DNA of 55,580 nucleotides from an uncultured Verrucomicrobiae bacterium (lineage in GTDB: Bacteria > Verrucomicrobiota > Verrucomicrobiia > Limisphaerales > UBA1100). The first letter of the stretch is position 1; each line of letters begins with the position of its first letter. Shown here piece by piece: positions 48,592 to 55,580 of the stretch. The notes beneath the pieces were generated by a model. That model saw only the letters and a list, made by a program, of their open reading frames with translations, was not told where the DNA came from and made no database searches. The DNA lies in contig CALKBX010000022.1 of NCBI GenBank assembly GCA_937775205.1, positions 1 through 55,580 on the forward strand. Direction: 5' to 3'. The translations under genes were made by a program, and so were the position numbers.

Positions 48592-49555
48592 CTATTTGAG
48601 AGCGTCGACAATGGTGCTGAGGTTGTGCTTAATCATGCCCTCGTAGGTGCCTACGTCGTAGCCGTGCTCCATTTTACCGGGCTCGCCCATGGCGTCGGAG
48701 AAAAGTTCGCCACCAATCACGGCACCGGAATCTTCGCTGATACGCTTGATGGTCGCGGGCGAAACGCTGCTTTCCACGAACACCGCCTTCACTTTGTTTT
48801 CCTTGATGAAGTCCACCATCTTGGCGACATCCGCGAGGCTTGCTTCGCTCACGGTGGAGATGCCCTGCAGGCCCACCACTTTGAAACCATACGCGCGGCC
48901 GAAATAATTGTAGGCGTCATGGCTGGTGATGAGGATTCGCTTGGCCTCGGGCAGCTCTTTCACTTTGGCCAACGCCCATTCGTGCAGGGCATTCATTTTG
49001 GCTCTTGGTGGCTTCGCCGTTTTTTTTGTAATCCGCCGCGTGGGCCAAATCGGCTTTGCTCAGTCCTTCCACCACGGTGTCTACGGTTTCCGCCCACAAA
49101 ATAACATCAAACCAAATATGTGGATCGAAGTGACCTTCAAACCCCTTGGGTTCCTCAAAGTGTTTAGTATCAATTTTAGCGGTCACGGCATAGGCGTTTT
49201 TCAGCTTGTCCAACGTGTCCTGAATTTTTCCTTCTAGCATAAGGCCGACATAAAAGACCACGTCGGCATTCATCAGCTTTGCGACATCACCGGCACTGGC
49301 TTTGAAAAGATGCGGATCCACGCCCGGCCCCATAAGCTCACTGACTTCTACGTGCTCGCCACCCACTTCGCGCACGAGATCACTTACCATATTAACTGTG
49401 GTGGTGACTTTGAGTTTACCGCTGGCGGACTCGGCATTGGGATCCGTTTCGGTTTTGCCGCCGCAACCGGCAATAATGAGGGCCAACAGAGAAACTCCCG
49501 CAGCCAAAGCAATTCGGCGCGAGACGAGCTTTATGAGGCATTTGATCATATTCAT
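48592..49555 (-). CDS. Metal ABC transporter substrate-binding lipoprotein (frameshifted)
   Basis: ZnuA/TroA/MntC family. Start ATG at 49553-49555; lipoprotein signal with SLLALIIAGCGG. The N-terminal lobe reads VTTTVNMVSDLVREVGGEHVEVSELMGPGVDPHLF (metal-site His). Then comes EGHFDPHIWFDVIL (second His). Near 48998-49027, around an eight-A run, the frame breaks (YKKNGEATK...), and the rest, KMNALHEWALAKV to the end with ITSHDAYNYFG (third His) and VFVESSVSPATIKR, continues in another frame. Both lobes are otherwise complete. First gene of the operon. Confidence 0.9.
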
Positions 49556-49593
49556 GCGTGAAACCTGCCGGAGGAAGAAGTTTGACACAAGCA

Positions 49594-49619
49594 AAAAAGT
49601 TTGGCATGGCAAACTTTTT
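49594..49619. promoter_or_regulatory. Perfect inverted repeat upstream of the metal operon (possible operator)
   Basis: AAAAAGTTTG (49594-49603), spacer GCATGG, then CAAACTTTTT (49610-49619): ten perfect base pairs of symmetry. It lies 39 nt before the binding-lipoprotein ATG and 43 nt before the divergent DUF971 start. Its size and place fit a site for a DtxR/MntR- or Fur-type repressor. It could also be an RNA hairpin. No -10/-35 boxes are assigned. Confidence 0.55.
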
Positions 49620-49661
49620 GTTTTTGCCTGTTTTATCGGTGTTTTTTTGCTATGAACCCGC

Positions 49662-49970
49662 ATGCAATTGCTGGATGTGCAACCTGTGGGAGTAGATTTG
49701 GCCCTTAAATGGGACGATGGCGCGGAGCATTTTGTGGCGCTGGAGGCGCTGCGGCGGGCTTGCCCGTGCGCCTCGTGCGCGGGGGAAACGGATGTGATGG
49801 GCAACGTGGCGAGGGGGCCGAAGGCGAACTTCACCGAGGCATCATTTCAAATCAAGCACCTCCAACCGGTGGGCGGTTATGCGGTGCAGATTTTTTGGAA
49901 GGACGGGCACGGGACAGGGTTGTACTCGCACGAATATTTGCGGGCGATAGGGGAGAAGACTTCTCAATGA
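49662..49970 (+). CDS. DUF971-domain protein
   Basis: 102 residues, a stand-alone DUF971 (GBBH-like N-terminal) domain: LKWDDGAEHFVALEALRRACPCASC and AVQIFWKDGHGTGLYSHEYLRAI are characteristic. Two close Cys (CPCASC) could bind a metal or cluster. Such proteins are sometimes linked with iron-sulfur proteins. It is divergent from the metal transporter operon, so the same regulation is possible. Confidence 0.85.
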   Translation: MQLLDVQPVGVDLALKWDDGAEHFVALEALRRACPCASCAGETDVMGNVARGPKANFTEASFQIKHLQPVGGYAVQIFWKDGHGTGLYSHEYLRAIGEKTSQ

Positions 49971-50011
49971 TCAAGGAATTACCAATGATCAAATCCCAAA
50001 ATGGGATTGGG

Positions 50012-51752
50012 TTATTCGTCGGTTGTTTTTTCTGGAACTGAATCTTCGCCGGTCGTTGCTTCCGGCGCTTTCTCAGTTGCCTCTTCAGTTGCCTCTTCAG
50101 TTGCCTCTTCAGTTGCCTCTTCAGTTGCCTCTTCAGTTGCCTCTTCAGTTGCCTCTTCAGTTGCCTCTTCAGTTGCCTCTTCAGTTGCCTCTTCAGTTGC
50201 CTCAGCTTTGGCTTGAGGCTTCACTTCGACTTTAGATTTCTGGTCCCTCGACTTTTTCTTTTTCTCATCTTTTGGCCTCGGCTTCTTGGCGGTTTCGATA
50301 ACGCCGTTGGCGAAGTCGAGCACGTGGCCTTGGTGGATGAGCCAGTGCAAATCGGAGATAAGTTGTTTCTGTTCGTCAGTTTGCTCGGGCGCGGGTGGTG
50401 GAGCTTCGCCTTCCTTGGGTTCCACGTGCTCGAGGCCACCGAGGTTTTCCAGAATCAGCCGCCGCGTGCAGTTGGGGGTAGCCTCAACCAATTCCACGAT
50501 GCGGCGCACGCCATCGCCGACGGGCGTGGCGGCGATGTCCAAATATTTAGGCCGGGCGACGGACACGTGGGTGACCTTTTTATCTTTCTTGAAAAACTGT
50601 AGTCCCATTCCGGCAAACATTTTGCTGAGGTGCGTGGAGAGTTGCATCGGGAAATGTTTTTGGCGGTGCCATTGGTCGCGCAAATAGTCTGCCAGCAAGT
50701 GGGGATCGCGCATCGCCTTGGCGGTGTTCCCAGTGAGCGTGGCGGTTTCCACTTCGTCCACAATACCTTCGGCATGATGCGCGCGGAAATGGGCCTGCAC
50801 TTCATCGCGCCGCGCGAAGATGATCGGCTCATCGGTTTGCAATGATTTCCACGTGGTGCGCCATTTGGACTGCTCGATCCACGCGTTCACGGCTTCCTCT
50901 TCTTTTACGATGCGAATGCGCGACTTGAATTTCTCAAAGGGCACGCGCGCTAAATGATCGGCGTGGAATTGAACGAGCTTGTTTTGATAATCGTGATGAT
51001 TGGGCGGGCCAAGATACGTGTCGGTGAAACCGCATTGGGCGACGAAGGTGAAGTTGCCTTTGGGGGCTTCAATCTCGTTTTTCTCGGTGGCGTAAAAATG
51101 GTCGAAATGTTTTTCAAACGTGTGCCGCTCGGCTTGGCCACGATTGAGCCACACGGTGTCATCTTGTTTGCTGGTGAAAAGGCGTTGGCCGGATTCCTTT
51201 CCTTTGCTTGATGTGTCGGATTTACGGAGCGCTCGAAGTTTCAGCGAATAACGCGCGGGGCGCTCGAGCACGAGCAGCGCGATTTGAAAAAGCGGATAAG
51301 CGCGGCCGGTGAGTCGGATTTCCTTGGCGATGGATTCAACACCTTGTGTGTCGGGCACGAAATCGACTTTGATGTCCAGCTGCTGCACCTCGGGGCGTTG
51401 AGGCTTGCCGCCGCGTTGATCGCGATTGCCCCGCCGAATTTCCCTGCCACCGCTGCGTTGATCGCGTTGCTCTCCGCGTGGGCCACCTTTGCCTTGGGGT
51501 CGTCCACCGCCGCCGGTGCCGCCTGCGCTTGCCGCCGGTGCCGCCGGTGCTGGTGCTTCGACGGTCACGATTGCCAGTGGGTTTGCGGTCGCCGCGCGGG
51601 GGGCGTCGGTCGTCCCAGCCGCCTTTGCGTCCGCGCGGGCGTTCTTGTTCGCCCTTGTGGTGGGCGTATTTGTTCACGCCCGTATCTTCCTGCGCCCAGT
51701 CGGGCAGGAATTGCAGATCGAGAGACAGTTCGTTGTCGGGTTCAACACTCAT
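50012..51752 (-). CDS. Arg/Gly-rich protein with 12-bp repeat tail (frameshifted, function unknown)
   Basis: Start at the ATG at 51750-51752 (MSVEPDNELSLDLQFLPDW). A basic region rich in Arg, Gly and Asp follows (KGEQERPRGRKGGWDDRRPPRG). Near 51540-51570 the frame breaks; the second frame runs APAPAAPAASAGGTGGGGRP, an RG-rich stretch, then a folded core with QQLDIKVDFVPDTQGVESIAKEI, TFVAQCGFTDTYLGPP and VSVARPKYLDI. The last part contains the (EATE)n repeat and ends with PEKTTDE. The basic RG-rich N-terminus suggests RNA binding. I do not recognise the core family. Divergent from dnaE. Confidence 0.75.
50077..50196. repeat. 12-bp perfect tandem repeat, ten copies
   Basis: Ten identical copies of TTGCCTCTTCAG in a row; a partial copy follows at 50197. 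On the coding (minus) strand it gives the acidic repeat EATE. Unit length is a multiple of three, so copy changes keep the frame. Confidence 0.98.
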
Positions 51753-51896
51753 TCACAGGCCTGAAACAAATCAGGTGGATGCGGGGAGGTTGGGATGTTT
51801 TGCGCGGAAAGGCAAGCCCCGCGTGCGCGGTTTTTGGGTTGTCAACCGATGCCCAATATCCTCGGCTTGCGCGATACGGCGGTGCGGGCCTAAACT

Positions 51897-54800
51897 GTGT
51901 TTGTGGCCCACGCTGAGTTTGTTCATTTGCATGTGCACAGCGAATTTTCGCTGCTCGATGGGGCGTGCCGTTTGGATAAGTTGGTGGCGCGCGCGGCGGA
52001 GTTGGAGTTTCCGGCGCTGGCGATTACCGATCACGGGGTGATGCACGGCGCGGTGGATTTTTATGAAAAGGCGCGCGCGGCCGGCGTGAAACCAATCATC
52101 GGCTGCGAGGTTTACATCGCGCCGGGCAGTCGGTTTGATAAAAAAGCGAACAGTCGGGGCAGCAAAGACGGTTACAATCATTTGCTGCTGCTAGCCGAGA
52201 ATGAGGCGGGCTACAAAAACCTCGTGCGCCTCACCACTGCCGCGCATCTTGAGGGCTTCTATTATAAACCGCGCATTGATAAGGAAATTCTCGAGGCGCA
52301 CAAGGAAGGCCTCATCGCCTTTAGCGGTTGCCTTGCGAGTGAGATTCCGCAAGCGATTATGCGCGACAATCCCGACCGCGCGCGCGAGGCCCTCGATTGG
52401 TTCAAACAAATTTTCGGCAAAGAACGCTTTTTTCTCGAGCTGCAAAACCACGGCATCAACGAGCAAGCCAAGGTGAACGCCCAGCTCATCCCGTGGGCGA
52501 AGGAGTTTGACCTCAACCTCGTGGCCACAAATGACGTGCACTATATTGAGCGCGAACACTCGCACGCGCACGACGCGCTCATCTGCATCGGCACCCAAAC
52601 GCACTTGAGCGATCCCAATCGGATGCGCTATGTGCCCGAGCAATTCTATCTGCGCGATGCCGACGAGATGGCCGCGCTCTTCAGCGAAGTGCCCGAGGCG
52701 GTGCGGAACACCCTCGCCGTGGCCGAGCAGTGCAACGTGGAAATCGAATTGGGCAAGCTGCACTATCCGGTTTTTGAACCGCCGGAAATGTTCACGCGCG
52801 AAGGCTATCTCCGGCATCAAGTGGCCGAGGCGATGCAACATCGCTACAGCGTGCGATGCGAGGCGAAGGGCGAAGAGTTCGTTTGCCATTCCATTGAGGA
52901 CGCCACGCGACTGCCGAATTTTGAAGCCGCCGACGGCACCAATCCCGCTGATGTCAACGACCCCGCCGTGGCCGCGGCGTTGGCGAAAGTGATTCACCGC
53001 ATTCAAGTGGAGCTCGACGTCATTGAGCAAATGGGCTTCACGAGTTATTTTTTGATTGTTGGCGACTTCATTCGGCACGGGCGCAGCAACGGCATTGCCT
53101 GCATTGCGCGCGGCTCGGCGGCGGGTTCGTTGGTGACGTATTTGTTGGAAATTTCCAACGTCGATCCGCTGCGTTACGGGCTGCTCTTCGAGCGATTTCT
53201 CAATCCTGAACGCGTCAACCCGCCGGACATCGACATCGACATTCCTGATGATCGCCGCCCGTTTCTCATCGAATACGTGCGCGAAAAATATGGGCGCGAT
53301 TGCGTAGCGCAGATTATCACCTTCGGCACGATGGGTTCCAAATCGGTCATCCGAGATGTGGGCCGCGTGATGGGGCTGAGCTACGGCGAGTGCGATCGCC
53401 TTGCGAAGATGGTGCCGGACGAACTGAAGATCACCCTCAAGAAAGCGCTCAAGCAATCGCCTGAATTGAAGTTGGCTTACGATTCCGAGGAAGCCACACG
53501 CGAACTCATCGACACCGCATTTGTGCTCGAGGACCTCACGCGCAACGCCTCCGTGCACGCCGCCGGCGTGGTCATCGGTGCGGAGCCATTGGTCAATGTG
53601 TTGCCGCTCAAAACCGATGCCGACGGCGCAGTGGTCACCCAATATCCGATGGGGCCAGTGGGCGATTTGGGTTTGTTGAAAATGGATTTTCTCGGGCTTA
53701 AAACGCTCACTGTCATTCGTAATGCGTGCCGGCTCGTGAAGGAAACACAGGGCATCGAAATTGAAATCGACGCGATCCCGTTGGACGACCAACCCACTTA
53801 TGATTTGCTAAACGAAGGCCGCACGGTGGGCGTGTTCCAGTTGGAATCGGGCGGGATGCGCGATTTGTGCCGAAAATTTCAGCTTGGTTCCGTGAAACAT
53901 ATCACCGCGCTCGTAGCGCTGTATCGGCCGGGGCCGATGGATCTCATCCCCGACTTCATCAAACGCCGCCACGGCGATGTGGAAATTCGCTACGAACATC
54001 CACTGCTCCAGCAAATTTCCGAGGAGACGTATGGCATTCTGATTTATCAAGAGCAAGTGATGCAAGCCACGCAGTTGCTCGCCGGCTACACCCTCGGCGG
54101 CGCGGATTTGCTGCGGCGCGCGATGGGCAAAAAGAAGATTTCCGAAATGGCCAAACAGCGCGAAACCTTCGTGCAAGGCTGCAAAGCCAACAACAACATT
54201 CCGCCCGCGCAGGCGAACAAGGTTTTCGATTTACTGGAAAAATTTGCCGGTTACGGCTTCAACAAATCCCACGCCGCCGCGTACGCAATTGTCGCCTACC
54301 AAACCGCGTGGTTGAAAACAAATTACCCCGTCGAGTTTCTGTCCGCCGTATGCACCAACGACATGGGCGACACTGCCAAGCTTACCATCCTCATCACCGA
54401 AGCCAAGGCGATGGGGCTCGAGGTGTTGCCGCCGGACCTCAACGAAAGCCGCACGAACTTCGCCCCCGCGCGTGACGGCAAAGTCATCCGCTACGGCCTC
54501 GCCGCAATCAAGGGCGTGGGCGAGGCCGCCGTGGATGCGATGCTCACCGCGCGCGGTGAAGGCGAGCCCTTCACATCACTCAGCGATGTTTGCAACCGAG
54601 TGGACCTGCGCGCGGTAAACCGCAAAGTGCTCGATGCGCTCATCAAAGCCGGTGCCTGCGACAGCTTCGGCCAAAGCCGCGCCAGCCTTTGCGCGCAAAT
54701 TGAGCGCACTCTTTCCCGCGCCGCCAGCACCGCCGCCGACCGCGCGCGCGGGCAGGAAACGCTTTTCGGACTACTCGACGCCGACAACACCGAGGACGAT

Positions 54801-55547
54801 GAAATCCCCGCCGCCCTGCGCAATCTACCCGAATGGGATGACGCGGAACGACTCGCCCACGAAAAGGAGTTGCTCGGTTTTTACGTGAGCGGTCATCCCC
54901 TCAACCCGCATCTCGGCACGTTGAAGCATTATGCCACGCATCAAGTCACCGACCTCAAGGAATTGCCCGACCGCACCATCTCCCGCGTGGGCGGCTTGGT
55001 CTCGACTGCGAAACGCGCCATTTCAAAAAAAACCGACAAACCCTACTGCACCGCCACCGTGGAGGATATGACCGGCCAAGTCACCGTGCTGTGCGTGGGC
55101 GACAACTACGAAAAATTTAACGAACAATTTGAGCTCAACAAACCCCTGATGGTCATCGGCGAAGTGAACAACAGCGAGGACGTGCCCAAGATTTTTCCGG
55201 TGGATGTGTTCCCGCTCGATGACGCTCCGCGCAAGTTCACCCAACAAGTCCACCTCCGCCTCAAGACCGAGGCACTGCAACCCGACGCCATGAACGGCGT
55301 GCGCGAACTCGCCGAAGCCCATCCCGGAAAAATTCCGTTACTCCTTTGCCTGCGCCAACCCGGCGGCGAATCTGTATTCGTCGAAGCCGACGAACGCTTC
55401 AACGTCGCCCCCGGCCTCGCCCTTGCCGCCGACGCCAACGAACGCTTCGGCGAAGCCACTTACTACCCCAAAGTCGACCCCACCCTCCCCGAGCCCCAAC
55501 GCCGCCGCTACGCCAAAAAAACCAACGGCAACAACGCCAGCCAATAA
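51897..55547 (+). CDS. dnaE: DNA polymerase III alpha subunit DnaE
   Basis: 1216 residues, full-length replicative polymerase of the DnaE1 type. The N-terminal PHP domain reads FVHLHVHSEFSLLDGACRLDK. The polymerase active site Asp triad lies in PDIDIDIPDDRR (about residue 440), with an earlier GRGSAAGSLV. Near the end there is an OB-fold part (VGGLVSTAKRAISKK). Starts with GTG at 51897 or 51903 (the first is used here); no ATG fits. Divergent from the Arg/Gly-rich gene. Confidence 0.97.
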   Translation: MFVAHAEFVHLHVHSEFSLLDGACRLDKLVARAAELEFPALAITDHGVMHGAVDFYEKARAAGVKPIIGCEVYIAPGSRFDKKANSRGSKDGYNHLLLLAENEAGYKNLVRLTTAAHLEGFYYKPRIDKEILEAHKEGLIAFSGCLASEIPQAIMRDNPDRAREALDWFKQIFGKERFFLELQNHGINEQAKVNAQLIPWAKEFDLNLVATNDVHYIEREHSHAHDALICIGTQTHLSDPNRMRYVPEQFYLRDADEMAALFSEVPEAVRNTLAVAEQCNVEIELGKLHYPVFEPPEMFTREGYLRHQVAEAMQHRYSVRCEAKGEEFVCHSIEDATRLPNFEAADGTNPADVNDPAVAAALAKVIHRIQVELDVIEQMGFTSYFLIVGDFIRHGRSNGIACIARGSAAGSLVTYLLEISNVDPLRYGLLFERFLNPERVNPPDIDIDIPDDRRPFLIEYVREKYGRDCVAQIITFGTMGSKSVIRDVGRVMGLSYGECDRLAKMVPDELKITLKKALKQSPELKLAYDSEEATRELIDTAFVLEDLTRNASVHAAGVVIGAEPLVNVLPLKTDADGAVVTQYPMGPVGDLGLLKMDFLGLKTLTVIRNACRLVKETQGIEIEIDAIPLDDQPTYDLLNEGRTVGVFQLESGGMRDLCRKFQLGSVKHITALVALYRPGPMDLIPDFIKRRHGDVEIRYEHPLLQQISEETYGILIYQEQVMQATQLLAGYTLGGADLLRRAMGKKKISEMAKQRETFVQGCKANNNIPPAQANKVFDLLEKFAGYGFNKSHAAAYAIVAYQTAWLKTNYPVEFLSAVCTNDMGDTAKLTILITEAKAMGLEVLPPDLNESRTNFAPARDGKVIRYGLAAIKGVGEAAVDAMLTARGEGEPFTSLSDVCNRVDLRAVNRKVLDALIKAGACDSFGQSRASLCAQIERTLSRAASTAADRARGQETLFGLLDADNTEDDEIPAALRNLPEWDDAERLAHEKELLGFYVSGHPLNPHLGTLKHYATHQVTDLKELPDRTISRVGGLVSTAKRAISKKTDKPYCTATVEDMTGQVTVLCVGDNYEKFNEQFELNKPLMVIGEVNNSEDVPKIFPVDVFPLDDAPRKFTQQVHLRLKTEALQPDAMNGVRELAEAHPGKIPLLLCLRQPGGESVFVEADERFNVAPGLALAADANERFGEATYYPKVDPTLPEPQRRRYAKKTNGNNASQ

Positions 55548-55572
55548 AAAAAGGCGGCCCGAAGGCCGCCTT
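55545..55572 (-). terminator. Hairpin with UUCG loop, terminator for a minus-strand gene
   Basis: AAGGCGGCC (55551-55559) pairs with GGCCGCCTT (55564-55572). On the minus strand the loop is UUCG and the hairpin is followed by a run of U (complement of the A-run at 55546-55552). The U-run is on the minus strand only, so it ends a gene coming from the right, outside this window. It may also stop dnaE with its A-rich side. Confidence 0.75.
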
Positions 55573-55580
55573 GGGTGATT

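Noticed and set aside
50077..50196. CRISPR-like array
   Set aside because: The units are 12 bp, contiguous and identical, with no spacers. It is an in-frame coding tandem repeat.

Overview
The window is a stretch of bacterial chromosome that most likely belongs to the Verrucomicrobiota (PVC group). Three things point there: a heme-binding CxxCH membrane-bound dehydrogenase of the PVC type (10269-12829), a Minf_1886-family protein (27292-27786) that I know only from Verrucomicrobiota and Planctomycetota, and a DUF5069-like protein (38816-39350). The DNA is GC-rich and densely coded, and there are no insertion sequences, prophage blocks or CRISPR arrays.

Layout. 1-7.9 kb (minus strand): glutamate synthase gltB-gltD, a tandem ACT-domain protein and mnmA. 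8-15.1 kb: a SirB1-like transglutaminase-fold protein, a GYF-domain membrane protein with a small neighbour, a PVC cytochrome, a lipoprotein, and a coupled LolA-like/TPR membrane pair. 15.4-19.4 kb: dnaK-groES-groEL ending in a strong UUCG-loop terminator. 19.4-24.6 kb: a CII-like HTH protein, then on the minus strand galM, the SRP RNA and dnaX-ybaB-recR-HAD. 24.7-30.6 kb (minus): leuS, a 48-residue membrane peptide missed by length filters, Minf_1886 and a double M16 peptidase. 30.7-33.8 kb: NfeD-slipin-rdgB, convergent with a DHH phosphoesterase.

33.9-39.7 kb is a plus-strand sugar-acid-type cluster: SDR, LarA-like racemase, phytanoyl-CoA dioxygenase, Gfo/Idh/MocA, TIM-barrel isomerase and DUF5069, with a ferredoxin facing it. 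It carries an unusual density of frameshifts. One gene also has an in-frame UGA at an expected Cys position, followed by two hairpins, so selenocysteine must be considered alongside error or decay. 39.8-43.9 kb holds a PQQ-like propeller protein, a secreted metzincin protease and an S1/P1 nuclease.

43.9-49.6 kb (minus) is a Mn/Zn/Fe-type ABC operon: binding lipoprotein, outer-membrane porin, ATPase, a permease fused to a DtxR-like regulator, a second permease and finally a CAU tRNA. The last permease stops inside the tRNA. A perfect inverted repeat lies upstream of the operon. 49.7-55.5 kb: DUF971, an Arg/Gly-rich protein with a perfect 12-bp repeat tail, and dnaE.

Two window-wide patterns stand out. 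First, I count about a dozen frame breaks, one of them in the essential leuS gene. At least some must therefore be sequencing or assembly indels, so 'pseudogene' calls here need care. Second, a family of palindromic elements folds as a closing stem around two hairpins. At two places it overlaps and supplies the TAG stop codon of the neighbouring gene (mnmA, rdgB).
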